The notes under the pieces: model-generated
What the model was told of the DNA's origin: nothing
The model's database searches: none
The model's input: the letters and a program-made list of their open reading frames with translations, nothing else
In this document: positions 39,431 to 52,963 of the stretch, in pieces
How positions within the stretch are numbered: position 1 is the first letter of the stretch
Layout of the letters: each line of letters begins with the position of its first letter
Assembly (NCBI GenBank): GCA_033297205.1
Contig: MU859241.1
Span: 1 to 64,000 of the forward strand
DNA from: Pseudoneurospora amorphoporcata
Lineage: Eukaryota; Ascomycota; Sordariomycetes; Sordariales; Sordariaceae
Reading direction: 5' to 3'
Length of the DNA stretch: 64,000 nucleotides
Position numbers and translations under genes: made by a program

Positions 39431-41546
39431 ACCTTAATTTCTTCCGTGTTTCAACCTCCAAATCCCGGGCCCAAGGTGCTGCGGTGACAATGAAGGGCTG
39501 TCCCACCAACGACCAGTCATCGAGCAGGGCGTCTTGGCGGACGTGCACCCTTGCGATATCCGGACCCCACGGAACGGACAAGCTAGGATTGGGATCAAAC
39601 TGTGCCTTGATGAGGAAAAGGCTGCTATGCCCCCCCTGTGGCGTGGACTTCGACGGCCTGGCATCACAACTTTCGCTGCTGTTTGACAAACTCGTTTTCC
39701 TCACAGCATTTTTGGTTAGGGCGTCAACACTCGTCTTTGTTCACTTCAATCTATGACCCGAGGGCAGAGGATGGGTTGAATCTCGAAGTTTCCCCGTCTT
39801 GTTCCGCTCTGGGTGTTTTTTCTCCTTCTTTTCGGATGCATTTTCCGAACTTGTATTCTTTTTGCAACTTGTGTTTATTATTTCCCTTCCACCTTTCTTT
39901 TCCATGTATACTATTTCTCTGGCATCTTTTTCGCTTCCTCATGCGCTACAAAAACAAAATGGACTCTGGCAGGGAGAAGAAAAGGGGATATGAATGGACG
40001 GGACTAGCATGGAGGATTTGGGGCTTACGACTCCTTCGGTATGCTTGCGTCTTTGGGTGCGCGCAAGTGGGAGTGGAAAAAAAAGAGGCCAGACGGTTAT
40101 CGTCGGCCGAGAGCATCAAAAACATACGTACATAAAATGATGATGATTACCTACCGATCAAGACTCCAGTTCGCCGCAGCTGCACATGACCCGCGATTGT
40201 GTACTTGCCCCATGAAGCGAAGGTAGAATACACGATAGGTACCGCGGCACAACACCTTTGCCTTGCAAGTGCATGCAAGTTAAGAGCTCAAAAGCGGCAA
40301 AAGCGCGAAAGAAAACGGGAGGGACCGAGGGAATAGGTAGCGAAGCTTGCCATGGTGGTGCTAGTGCGCTGACACCTTGATTTCGCTTGTGATATCATGG
40401 CATCGCCGCACTCGTGCGTTTGGGGCCAGATGTTAGGATTTTAGGAAGTAGTGTACATACGAGACACACGAAAAAAGTTGGAAGTTGGAGTTATGCAGGC
40501 CGGAAAGGGATGAGAAGCACACTCGCACACAAGCGAACTCGAGGGTGGTATCATTAGGGAAATTGCATAGGCGGCGGAGTGACGAACTAGGAATTCCAGG
40601 GGAGTGGGAGTGAAAGGAAGATTCGCTGGACCGAGATATTGGAGAACAACAATCTGGGTTCGGCTTGGAGCTAGGATCTGATCATCTTTGCTTCTGGCGC
40701 CGCCGCCCAGGCTGCCAGGGTTGCTCAACTAAACTAACTATAAGACTAACAGGGTGGTCCGCTGCAACCAAGGCACACCACAACCCTGTTCCTCTCCACA
40801 CCAAACGGTCCTGCAATTCCCGTGGAGATGGAGTACACTAGACGAGGCCGAACAAAGGGAAGGGAAGCACTCATGGGATCGGCGGGAAGAATAGGGGATA
40901 GCTCCAAAGTTCTGAAACTGACTACACGTCGCTTGTTGCTTACAGGGCCCTTTATTTTGCACGTGCGGATGGGGACGAGGAAACCGACTCTTTATTAATG
41001 AGTTTCCAGGATAACTCGTAAGGTGTGGAAGTGGAATTGCCTTCCCGTCCTTCCCTAATCGGTCACGGCGCGGCGGTACCAGTTGGCGGGTTTGGGGGAA
41101 CGGGCCGGGGGGAACACACGACACGGACGGACAGCTGAACAGCGGGAACTAAAAGGTCCATACCGTGCTGGTCCGAAAGTTCTTCTCGATGTCTGTACTA
41201 CAGGTTGTATACCATTCTAGGATGCCCCATTTACCTGAATGTCAAGTCGTCAACTCCATGACATGACACGCTACCTTTCTTCCATTTTTCTCTCCGACTG
41301 GACCTGCACATCTCGCAAGGCGCAAACATTGCCTAAACCAGACCAGGTCTGCATATCAAGGCGGCCGGCCCATGGGGGGATTATCAGATTCTCGAACAAA
41401 CGTCAGGTTTCCTGGGTTCCATTGTTGGGGTGTGGTAATTATCGAACGATGTCTTCGCCGATCTCTCAACGGCTATTTCCTAGTCAGGAAGGGTCTCAGA
41501 AAAAGATAAAACCCGCGATTCCATGTTCCATGCCAGGCACACGCAA

Positions 41547-41571
41547 GACACACACACACATACACACACAC
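41547..41571. repeat. CA microsatellite
   Basis: Alternating CA run with one interrupting T, about 25 nt. Confidence 0.75.
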
Positions 41572-42376
41572 CTCACGCATACGCGCGCGAACCCTGACAC
41601 TCTCGCACGTCATTCATCATGGACCAACTTTGGGTAAGGCAAGCCAAGGCGACGGGAACAGACTCCAAGCAAAAGGAGACAACCCAGACATGGACGCATT
41701 TGTCGGCGTCTTGGTACGGAATAAATCACTGAAGAGTTACCTCGTACGGATCTCCATCATGATTGCAGGCACACCAACAATGTTTCAAGAGGAGGGGAAG
41801 CTTACAGTCTGTCCACAGTGTACCTTCCCTACTGGAAGGGTGCAAGCTGAAAAGCTCAAACAGTCTTGGTGTCCTTGAGCTTCTCAAAGTGGATGTCGGG
41901 CAATTTCTTATTCGCTGCACGCCAGCTGCAGGAGCGTCACACTGGATGGCACGAGGAATGAGAACTTCAACATCACACACGCCGAGACGCCGAAAGGAAG
42001 ACACCCCGAATTCCATCCACTCGGAGGTACGCATATGCACCAGAGTCTCCGGCGTGCTCTCTTGTCCATTTCGGTTCGGTTCGGTCAAGACGTCGTGAGG
42101 GCAAAGGTGTCTGCCCGACGAGGGAAGCCCCTACCTCTAGGTAGCGAGAGATCAATCGGGAATGGAGATTCACCATGCCACCTCTGGTCCGAAACAGGCC
42201 TTGCAAGGTGTGCGTTATTCCGTCCTATCCGCACACGGCACGGATTTTAGTGACTCGTCTCAAGATCAAAATAGTCTGTAAGACGGCACGGGCGGAAGCA
42301 TGGCTACCTTGTGCCTAGTCGACGCCGCGTCGGAGCGAGTCCGGGTCGGGTACGGCGACAGGCATGGTCCTGGAGA

Positions 42377-42423
42377 CTGACAGTTCGTGACAGTGACAGA
42401 GTGAGACAGTGACAGTGACAGTG
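42377..42423. repeat. GACAGT-type imperfect tandem repeat
   Basis: Imperfect repeats of GACAGT/GACAGA over about 47 nt. Confidence 0.65.
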
Positions 42424-45400
42424 GACAAGGAACGGAAGGGTGCGCAGTGGTCCTTGGATGACGTTGCTTAATATAGGGCTGCACCTAGCCAGTCGAGACC
42501 CCTGTCGCTCAACAGCTTGGAGCTTTGGCACGAAACCCAAATTGGTTTGGCGCAATCGAGAACCGCGGCCCAGATGTGGACATCGGGTTCCATTTGGAGA
42601 AGTTTGGGAGAAAAAACTGGAGATTACAGAATTGTCAGGGCAGTTCGTGGTGGTGAGAAAGGGAGGGGGTTGTAACGGACGAAGGAACGGCTGGCTCCAC
42701 CCGTCTCGGTGTTCTCAAAGACGCACTTTTCTCGACATTCCGCATTTGTCGCGCGGTTCCCGTCCTTCATTCTTTCCCCCTTTTGTTCTTTTCCTCGCCG
42801 TTCCCACCATCACATTGACTTGAAACACACCATTCATCAGCACCACCTTCCATCTTACCTCTACTGCTTCTTTGAGTGAGGCACCGCCTACGTACCAGAC
42901 TTTGTAGATTTGGGGCGCACTTTACACTGACAGTGACTGCAGCACAAGCGCGCAATCTCAGCTACGTGCAGTAGTACACTTCTCATCATTCATCATCCAG
43001 GGCTCCCCTCGGGCGTAACATTCCCAACGACAAAGACACTCAACCTTGACATCGGCCAAACGACTGTTACAACAAACCTAAATTGCCATTCTTGAACCCC
43101 CACCTTATTGCCAGCCTAGTACAGAACCTGTTGAGTTACCGTGACGCCTCGTGTTGGTGTTGCCCTCTCTCCCCTTGGGCCGGGGCATGCCGTGGTCTGT
43201 GATTTGGTCCCGTCTGTGGTACTGATCTGATCTGTTGACCCGCGGACCTGACCCGCGATGGACCAAGACTGGATGTGAACCTGGCAAGCGGCTGAAGAAG
43301 ACGACGACAAGCGGCAAAGTCTTACACGGACGGCTCCTTGCCTATCCCAGAAGGGAACTGTCCCCCCCCCCTTTTTGATCGGATCCGAGCCCAGGAGAGC
43401 GGAACCGGATCCCGATCCCGGAGAGTATTGCTTCTTTACTAGTGAGGAGGTAGCCCGGTCTGGTGTCATACATCCGGGTTATCACATCTCATGGTTCTCA
43501 ATGCCTACAGTGGCAGGGTGGAAGTGGTAGTGATGAAGTGATGCAGTGCACCACTCGCATCGTCTGAACCAAACGCTAGAACGAACTGGAAAGACATCCT
43601 AAAAAGTGTCTCGGCTCTGCCCGGTCAGCCGGTCTCGCGCAGGGGAGTAATCTCTCTAGAGGTTGTCCTAGTTTAGGTCCATCACACAACGCAATCTGGA
43701 TGAAGAGGGATGCGTGCTTTTGCGACCAATACTGGAGAGACTGAACAGAGGCCCAGACCTACTTCAGCCGTCCCTCGTCTTCCGCCTCCCGCTTCTCACT
43801 CGTTACCACTGTCAAACCTTGCGCACTACGTCTGTGGTGAAGAGCCTCACTCAAGAACGGTAACAAAGCACGGGAGTTAACTACTTATAGACGAGTGGCT
43901 CAGGTATCGGCCCGGTCATCTGTTTTGATTAACGTGGAAGTGAATCTGCCGGCTCTCCCTTCTCGGTACCAGGAAGGCTGTTGATGACAGCTATTATCAT
44001 CATTATTGTCACCATGACCCGTTTCACCGACTGTGTCTCATTCACGGAGGCACGGATATCTTACAGAAGTTCACCACGGCTTAATAGGTAGACCCCCTTT
44101 GAACGGAAAAGCCTGCAAATAACTTCATGCCAGCTCTCAGCACTCAACACTCAGACCAAAAGTCGGGTTGGGCCTCAAAACTGGAAGAAGAACCAGTTAC
44201 CCAACTCTATGTTGGATCAAATCGACAAAGAAATCACACCATCGGTTGTTGACTATCCATGTGTGCGTCCGTATATACCTACTACACGATGATTTCGCCT
44301 CCGCGGCTCCACGGCACAACACACCTAAGTATTCCACAGGGTTACTCACCAGTTTGTTTATCCGGATACATATCTCTCTAAGCTTCTGATTGCCCAGAAA
44401 AGTTCACCTGGATAAATGGCCGCTTTCTTCTTTGGACGAAATAAATCAAGCGAGCCGCATTTGTGGGACTGATAGGGTATTGCTTTCTCGTCTGTCTCGT
44501 CGAAATACCCGCGCTCCCGCTCACGACCGCGGGAACGGGGCGGCACGGTTGTCAATCACTTGTCTGTTATGACGGCTAAGACGACAGATATACTGTACCT
44601 ACGGGGCAGAACTTACAGGTTGGGCTCTCTCTCTCTCTAGATTGAAGAGAGGCAACCGCAAAACTGGGTCTTCTGTATACTTCATCTCCCTTACCGCTGG
44701 CCCTTGTTCCCTGTCTCCCGCTTTCAAGCCTGCAGTTTGGATGCAATATCTAATTTGTTGTTAAACGCATATATGTCGTTGTTAGGCCAGCCTGTCTTTG
44801 TTGACATCTCCATCGACAAAAGGGGAAAGTGGAAAAATTAATTCATCTTATAGAGGCGACGGTGTTGTTATATTAGTTAGTGACCCCAGTGTCAGTCCGT
44901 ACTTTAGGTCATTGTTGATCTTACTTCATGATCTGATGGCCTACGATCATATTAAAGGACATGACCTTCACTCCCAAGGAAGCAAGCAAGCAACATCCAA
45001 AATGGTCACAAACTCTAAAGACACTAAGAGCCAACATCCAGAAGAAGAAAAAACAAAAGGACAGCATCAGGGAGACCGGGCCCCTAACACAGCCCATCAG
45101 TATCTCTGCTCTCCTTAATCAAACTAAACAGATTCAACCCGATCGGCAGAAGTCTAGCCGGTCTTGTCTATCTAGATGAACATGAGGCCCTGGCTAAGTA
45201 GGAGGGAGGTAAGCGAAAGTTGAAAGCTTTGAGAGCCAGAATCTCCTCTGTATGAAGACAGGAAGAACACTCGCTCAATACTTCCATTCTTGGGGAGAAC
45301 CGCCTGGTTATGTTCGTTTCTCGTCCCCTATATCCCATTCTGTCCTAGTTACTAGGTGTGGACACCATCTTCTCTCAAGCGACACTCGAACCGCTCGGTT

Positions 45401-45665
45401 AAGCTGCAGAGATAGATAGATGGCCCGCAGGTGTTGTGCAAGACACATCAATACCACCAACACACACTGAAGTTCGTTCCTTACAATAAATTACTCTTTT
45501 TAAGATACGTAAGCACTTTTCATTCTAGGGCTGGAGGCCGCGGGGTTCGGAATTCCTTGAACTTTACTACCAGCTAAAACAAAACGTGCGAAAACGGGTT
45601 TTGCAAACACTGAATGACAAAAGCCAACACAATGTACAATCCAAAAAGAAGACTTTTAAAAGAAG

Positions 45666-45812
45666 AAAAAATACCAAAAAGCTCAGCGGCCAAAGCAGGG
45701 TCGAACCCGTCCACTCTTGACACGCCTACGAAAACTGCACCACCGCTACCAACGCAACGAGCAATGTTCATCTGGCCCCGCCCACATACCTACCGCTAGG
45801 CCACGAGGGGAC
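45666..45812 (-). other. Polymerase III-like element (A box, B box, T runs)
   Basis: On the minus strand TGGCCTAGCGG (45793-45803) fits a tRNA A box and GGTTCGACCC (45698-45707) a near-perfect B box, followed by T5 (45676-45680) and T6 (45666-45671), which could end polymerase III transcription. The D arm can pair (GCCT/AGGT), but no matching acceptor stem or normal anticodon and T stems form, so it is not a working tRNA as far as I can fold it. It could be a tRNA relic, a SINE-like remnant or chance. Confidence 0.25.
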
Positions 45813-47345
45813 CTTTACTTGTGCGAGAGATCTTGGAATTACTGAGAAGGTCCAACGCCTGCCCGGCGTGAGGAAGGAGCGACTCCTCGCTCGTCTTCTG
45901 CATCACGCACGACCCGACAACCTACCTACCTACCTAGCGAGGCACTTTATGGTCAAGCACTCTCCAAAATAGTCATTTCTTTCTTGTCTTGCAGCTCTGC
46001 ATCTACTCCATTATCATTACATGTGTAACTGTCTAGCCTAATTATTTTACACCCCCCTTCATCCCCTTTTGTTCACTCCTACCCACCATCCACAAAATCT
46101 CATCCTCAAAACGCAAAGCTCCCTCCTTTCGTTACGAACGGCACAGACAGCTGCAGTGCTTGTTGCAAGCCCTAGATGAATCCAGGTCCAGCGGGACCCA
46201 AGTTTCTGGCTCGGTTAAGCACTGTAACGTCCAGATTCAGGTTAATGGCGGCTAATTGAATCAGCTGGGTCTAGAAGGCGGTGACAGATGGGGGAATGGA
46301 TGGGGATGTATTTGAATGTGAAGTCAAATGTAAATATGGAGGATACAAAAAGATGTCGAGCTTGTGAGAATGGACGTCCGGTTTTCGCCAAAATTACTAT
46401 GAAGTGAGCACTTGAGCATCGCGACATCACACGTGGATAGCATTAGCCAGTGTCCAAGGCAGATGTGAGACGACGACTAACTTGACGACGAGGAAAGAGG
46501 ATTGTGGCTCGAAAAGAGAAAGTGCCTGTTTGTTGCTTCCGATGGCCAGATGTGAGCACGTGAATCGAAGTTATTACTTGTGATAGGAGCGAGCGAAGCA
46601 GAAGGGAAGGTGGAAAGGGAAGGAGGGAAGGAAGGAACCCAGTGGAAGATGTATCTACTGTTTTAGTAGAAGACGCACGTTGTGTTGAGAAAACAATACA
46701 GATATCTGCCTTAGCTTGCCATGTAGTCGACATACAAGGGAGTGTCCAAATCTTACATGGCAAAGGGTGTACGGAGAAAGGCAAGCAATGAGTGTATCAC
46801 GAACCGAATAGGCGATCACCTTACCAGATCAGTCAATTTGAGTAATACATCTTTCTTATTCGTGCATTGCTGGCTAATCTTTATAACTATCATCCGTATT
46901 TCTTCGCATGTGGTGAATCAGACAAGCGGACTACCGCCGACCGAATCTTCCCATTTCCTAACACACGGATGAAAAAGAGCAGATACAAGAGGCTGGCAGC
47001 AGGATACTCATTCAATAGTAGTAACTAATCTAGCTGATTCTGGTGGGTCGGCTCTTCAAGTAATGCCGGGTTGGGTTCCATACAAGAAATACGACTGATT
47101 TGGTGACTTACAGAACACAAAAATAATAAAGAAAAGAACGCCGCCGTATTTCATTTCAGACCATAAAACTCCCATCCATCGCCGCCGAATTGGTCGTGAT
47201 CCTTGCCGCCGCCTTCGCTTCTTTTTCCTTCCGCCACATCACCAGCACCAGCCAGCCCATCCATGTGGGGCTGTTCTGGTGTTACGTCATCTCGCCGCGA
47301 CTCGTAAGTCGGCGCATACTCATTCCTAAGCTCCTCACCAGCTAG

Positions 47346-50300
47346 TCACAGCTCATCATCCTCGAGCTCGCTGGGCTTCAGCAAACCGCTGACCTTGGAT
47401 CTCCTCTCGATATCGGCCGCCTTCGCCGCCGTCTCTTGCTGCTCCTTCTCCAGGAGGTAGAGCTCGGCATTGTCACCGGCGAACTCCCTCAGGGAGATGA
47501 GGAAGTCCCGCAGCGCGAGGCGGAACTTGTCGTACTGGGTGTTAAGGGTGAAGAGTCCGTCAACAAACGAGGTAATCTGGGCACTGTTTTGCACGTTGGT
47601 TAGCTCGTACGATATAAGATTCGAAGTCGGTGAAGAAAACTTACGGAGTAAGGTTGGCAAAAGCGTTCTGCAGCAAGTTGCCAACGAACATGGTCAAGAA
47701 CTCCTTATTGCCAGTACCGGGCTGGGCCTGATCGGGCTGGTAGATGGGGCCCTGGATCCTTGGGGGGGAGCCATCGGCGGGGTGGACAAAGTAGAACATG
47801 CGCATGAGCAGCATGGACTGGGTCTTGAATCCAGCCTTGTGGTCCTGGTCGGTCAGAACGAAGAACACATCCTGCAGGATGCTGACAAAGAACTGGTTGA
47901 AAAAAGCGTTGGAGGTCTGGACGTCAGTCTTCTCGGCAATGTTGTTGACAAGCTCCAGGCACATGTTAAGACCCGCAGTCTCGACATCACGGTTGTCGTG
48001 CTTGCTGGCCCACATGCAAGAGTCGATAACGAACTTGAACTGACGGTTGTCGAGCTTCAAAAGCGCAGGGAAGCAGTGAAGGTTGATAGCGCGGAGGAGG
48101 TTGAAGAACTCGACACGGTGCTCGGGGTATTCGGAGAAGTTCTTGTTGATCATGTCCAGCGTGCACTCGAAGACATTCTCCATGATGATCGGCACCTGGT
48201 CCTCCATCAAAGCCGAGAGCTTGGTGATCATAGCAGTCATGGCCCTCAAGACCTCGGCGTCACGAGCTCCAGGAACGTTACGGTTGTAGTCAACAAGCAC
48301 GGAATCCAGGAGAGGAGGCACCATCTGCTCCCGCACGGCCTGGAGGTCCTCAGCCTTGTCGACATAGGTCTCAATGAGCTTGAGAATCTCCTTCTTGATG
48401 GTCCGGAGACCGCGGACCTTGGGCATCTTGGTAGCAATCTCACCCTCGCGAGCAACAGCCTCCGAAATCAGCTGACTGGTGGCAGCATACATCTGAAGCA
48501 TGTCGCTATACAGGTTGCCAATCTGAGGGAAGAAATAGGTACCGATAGATGAGCAGGCAGAGACGTTGGTCTTCATAATGTTGCCGATAACCTTGATGGT
48601 GTCGGCATCTTGGAGGATGTTAGGGTTGAGGCTAGCTTGCCTAATAATCTCCTGCCACGCCATGTTGGGGATCTGCATAAGCTCAGAAAGCAGCCTCTCT
48701 TGCTGATGTCTGTTGCCTTGAGCGGCTACCATGTAGCCGCAAGCCTCATAGAAAGTATGAACCTGTTGAGGAGTCAAGTCGCAAGTGATCTTACCAAGGT
48801 CCCTGATGATCTCCTCAATGAATGGCTGAGACTCGCTAGGCTGGAGCGCAACAAAGTGGCGTCTGCAGGACTTGGCGATTTTGATGAAAGTATCGCAGGC
48901 CATGTCCTGGACACCCTCGTGAGACTCGTGCATGAACTCAAACAGCTTGTTGACGACAGTCTTCAGGAACTTCCAATGCGCCTTAAGGAAGCGGGGATAC
49001 TGGCCGACAATGTACATGATGTTACTGGCGACGACAGCCTTGTTGTCCTTGCCCCGCTTCATCTCAGTCAGTCCAAGAAGATCCTTGATAACGGTAACAA
49101 GGAACCTCTTCTCCGTCTCTTCGTTCATGGCGAGAGAGATAGAACCAATAGCCCAGCAGAGGACGTTGCAGTTATGCCATGACCATTCGGATCCATCGAC
49201 TTGGCGTGCGAGCTTGTCGGTCATAATCTGCTCGGTATCAACAACATCCAAGTGTGTGAGATAAACGAGACACTCGCGGATGGTCTTGTACAGCTGAACA
49301 GTGTCGGTTTCCTTGACGAACTCGCGGACAATCTCGCCCTCGTCGTTCTCGACAATGAGGACTTCTTCGGGGCGCACCATCTTCTCAATCATGACGACGC
49401 GCAAGTTGGAAAGAATCTCGTTGTACTTGTGCTTGCGGAGAGGGTAGTTGTTGAGCAGGGCCGGGTTCGGGGCGCCGCTGGTCTGCAGACCACCGCTAAG
49501 AAGAGGGTTCATGTCGGACAGGGGCAAGGCCTGCATCTCCTCATAGAGCTCCTGGACAAGCTTGAGCCAGTAGTCGAGGCAGATCTTGAAGATTTCGCGG
49601 TCCTCAATCTGCGAAATTCTGATTAGGTAGTAGTGGCCGTGTGTGAGGAAGTCACGGTTCGGCAGGTTTTCGATAAGCTAGATGCCATGTTAGCGCTACG
49701 ATCATCAACTCACAGATCTTAGCTACTTACGGGCAGGTGCATGCCGAAGAAGTTGCAAAGGAACAACGCCAAGTTCTGGATGAATTCCTGGTCGCGAGAA
49801 TTGCTGGCAGGATAGGTCGCCTTCAAGTCCATGCTGAGAGGAATAATGTTGGAGATGGTCGTCAGAACCTCGGTGAACATCTTGATGAGGGCCTCGCCAT
49901 AGTTGGGTTGTTGGCCCGTAGGACCTCCTATTTGCAGACCACCAATCTCGGTCAAGCACTGGAGAGTAATGTTGCGGAACTCGGGAACCTCCAAGAAACG
50001 CGTTCTAAGTGTTTCGATAAGGGGGGTCTCGAAGATGTAGCCGAGAGGGATCCAGTTGCAGAAGCGCAACAAAGTCTCGAGGGTGGCCTTGATAAGGCTG
50101 GGCTGGTTGGCAGAGTTTAAGACCTCCTGGCAAAGTTGGAAAATCTGCGAGAACTCGGCGCACATGGTAGTCTTGAGGTTCCGTGTCTTCATCGACGTCA
50201 TCTGTTCGGCGGAATAGTCAAAGACCTCTTCGGAGAGGAGGCGCAGGATGATCATGTTGTTCTCGCAGATCGAAAGGCTCGAACGGGAGGCGGATATAAT

Positions 50301-50970
50301 CTCGTTGATGAAGGTAGGCCAGTTGTGTGGCCACTCTTGCTTGAGGACGGAGACGAGAACAAGGTTGAGCTTGTTGAGCAAGACACGGTGGGCCTTGAGA
50401 AGCTCTTCGGAACTCGAACATTGGAGGATATACTGGACGACGAAGTTACGGATACCTAAGAGAGGTCTCAGTGACTGGGGGGAATAGCAAGCTTCCGAGA
50501 CGACAGGGATTTCGCTTACCATGACACTGCTCGCGGGGGAGCACCTTCCACCTTGTCATAATCACATTGTCGAGGACCTGTAACCCCAAGTCTACAAACC
50601 CTGTCAGTATAAGACATCCTGGAGATGGACTGTTCGGTATGTGGACGGGGTGGACGGACACTTGGTCTGCTCGTAGGTGGCCTTCTGGAGGATCTCGTCG
50701 ACCGTCAACCAGGCATCGGGATCTTCTTTGAACTATTTGACGGATGCATGTTAGCCCTGGTTGTCGCGACGAGGAGAGGCTAGCGTTTGGGTATTGACGG
50801 GCGTACCTGGTTCAAGACAGTCTGGGCTTGAGCTTGCTATTGAGGCAGGAAAGCGAAGGTCAGAATTTACACCGAACCAAGTAAAACATGGCGCCGTTAT
50901 TTACCGTCTCGCCGCGACCTTCATAGAAGGTGCGGACTTGGTTGTCCAGTTCCTCGATGGAGAGGGGCAT
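47346..50970 (-). CDS. crm1: Exportin-1 (CRM1), nuclear export receptor
   Basis: Karyopherin that carries proteins with leucine-rich export signals, and RNA-protein complexes, out of the nucleus with Ran-GTP. Seven exons (minus strand: 50905-50970, 50807-50836, 50660-50732, 50520-50591, 49731-50455, 47645-49677, 47346-47583) give 1078 residues, the normal CRM1 length; introns are 53-74 nt. Visible features: importin-beta N-terminal region (NQFKEDPDAWLTVDEIL, TRWKVLPREQC), the CRIME region (VLVSVLKQEWPHNWPTFI), and the export-signal groove in HEAT repeats 11-12 (GQYPRFLKAHWKFLKTVVNK). The groove position matching the leptomycin B-reactive cysteine of human CRM1 (Cys528) is threonine here (about Thr526, in GLTEMKRGKDNK). 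The C-terminus ends SGLLKPSELEDDEL, as in fungi. Exon clustering at the 5' end is typical. Very confident. Confidence 0.96.
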
Positions 50971-52963
50971 GGTCGCGTTCCTCTACTGGGTTGGGATGCA
51001 GAGGGGTAGTAGCGAGGTAGGTACAGCGTGCAGCTGAACAGAGAATAGTATTCTCGGGCAAGATGGGGTTGCTACCAAAGGTCGGCGAGACTGGTGGGAG
51101 GAGGAGATGGACAGCTCGTTTGCTTGTCTGGCGGGGAAGTAGGTTGGTGAAAAGATGCGAGGTGAGGGGTGTTGAGCTGTTTGGGTCGAGGTGTGGTGTG
51201 CGACGGCCTAGGTTCAGGTCTGTCTGTCTGTCTGTCCGGGTCACGGTGCGTGCCAAACGAAACGAAGCGCGGTTGGCTTGGACCGTTGCTGGGGACGGGA
51301 GATGGAATGAATAATCCAGACGGGAGGAGTAGACTAGACGTGGGGCACAATCGTCGTAGTCGCGAGCCTGGGGCGAGAGAACGACACAACGAACGGGTCA
51401 AGTCGGGTTGTTGTTGTTGTTAAGAGAGCGTGTTGATCAGTGCAAGTCAAAAAGGTTTGGCAAAAAAAGCGAACCTCGAGGCTGCAAAGGTGCAAAAGGC
51501 GTAGCGCGCGGCGGTGCAGTGGGATGTGCACTTCAATTTGCAGTGGGATGACGGTGTTTATGGAGCTGGTGAAGGAGAATTGAGAATCGGCTCGAAAGCT
51601 CAGAAGGCCGAACCGTAACCCCACCAGCCTCCCGTCTCGATTTGGCATGCACGCCCCAGGACGCCCTTGTTCGTTGGTTGACACGGGTTGTTGACGTCCT
51701 CCGCGCGCTCGCTGGACCTTGCGACTGGAACGACGGGACTCCGCGCTTCTGGGACGGCTTCCCTTTCTGTCGTTACTTATTTGATAGTGTAGCACCACTG
51801 TTGGTCAGCACGTCGGGTTTCTGATGCCGTTCGCGCAACCTAAAAGGTACTTTGAATATTAACAGCAGCCCAAAGCCATCCATGACCTGCCGTGAACTGC
51901 AGATGAAAGTATTTGCTGAGTTCCAGCAAGGTTTCTGTCATGATATGCGAGCTTGATATGTCCTTCTACAATGATCCAAATGGATGTTTCTCAGATGGAT
52001 CGATAAAGAAGGCGAGCTTGCTACCTCTATCTGCTACTCTATGCATAGTCAGATCCAAGGTAAGACCAGGTAAGTACCTTAAGTACATCAAAGCTCCGAA
52101 GTACCAATACGACTTGAACAGTTTTACCACTCTTCTAGGTAACCAACATATCTCAACTTTAGAATGCCAAAGACCGCTTCATAACGCCGTGTTGCTTCAG
52201 CATACAGCTCTTGCAACTTGGCATTGTTTAAGCCGGATATATCCTGAGGTATCTCCGCGTCTTCATTGCGGCCCATCTATCCGGTACATTGCTGTTAGCT
52301 CCGCATGTCCCCCCAGATGCCTAGGCCCAGGCGTCAGGATTGCCCCGCTTTCGCTACCCTGCCGGCTGTTGGTTTCCACTTGCTCGCCTCACCTCAGTAC
52401 TTGTCGCAGGTACCTTCAACTGATAAGACCCCTTATCAAAGACGCCCCTCCACTACCTTACCTACCTTCCTTGGTTCACTCTCCCGGCTGGCTTGTCGAT
52501 CCTCTTGAGGAGAGTTTGCAGTATCGTGAACTCCCGCCCAACTATTAGTTATAAGCTCATCGGATTCATAAAAATGACGTGCTCCCAAGCTGGCATGTTC
52601 TTACAGTAGGGAGAATACCTTGATCGCTTTGCGCCGATTAGGGAAGTGCCTTGCCATTTATGCAACCACTTATGCAAGGGTTACCTTCGAGGGACGGGGA
52701 CTCCATTCGCAAGATGTGGGAAGGGGGTGTTATTTTCTTTCGACGCATTACTCTTGCATCTCACAGCACGTCACTGCACTCTGCAACTTTCGCTAGGCCG
52801 TTTTGACAGATTCACATGCTACGGTCTCGCCAAAGTTCGTTTGCAGGCAGACCAGGAGAACTTGTCCTCGATCAACAAAATCCAAGATGGTATATATCGT
52901 GACTCCAAAATGACTCCGGCTTTTTATATACACCTCTTCCCTACATCCCTGCACTGAGCCGAT
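50971..52963. other. Promoter region of CRM1 and 3' spacer of AGX
   Basis: About 2 kb upstream of CRM1, which is transcribed leftwards, and beyond the 3' end of the aminotransferase. A short TCTG tandem lies near 51218-51235. A 211-codon frame at 51913-52548 (+) has no recognisable motif and looks like chance. No gene called. Confidence 0.45.

Larger units (their letters stand above)
39431..47345. other. 7.9-kb gene-poor region
   Basis: Between the Pro/Gln-rich protein gene (+) and the end of CRM1 (-), that is, between 3' ends. No reading frame above about 165 codons and none with protein-like features. It contains a CA repeat (41547-41571), a GACAGT-type repeat (42377-42423), short CCTA repeats (near 45921) and a polymerase III-like A box/B box pair (45666-45812). 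No gene identified. Confidence 0.4.

Noticed and set aside
41547..41571. CA repeat as Z-DNA or a regulatory switch
   Set aside because: Short, imperfect and far from any gene start; treated as an ordinary microsatellite.
45698..45803. Functional tRNA on the minus strand
   Set aside because: A and B boxes are present, but no acceptor stem pairs, and the T stem has mismatches; kept only as a low-confidence polymerase III-like element.
47470..48552. 360-codon plus-strand frame
   Set aside because: It lies opposite the CRM1 coding exon and mirrors its codons; CRM1 is unambiguous.
51913..52548. 211-codon plus-strand frame upstream of CRM1
   Set aside because: No motif, and the composition is not protein-like.
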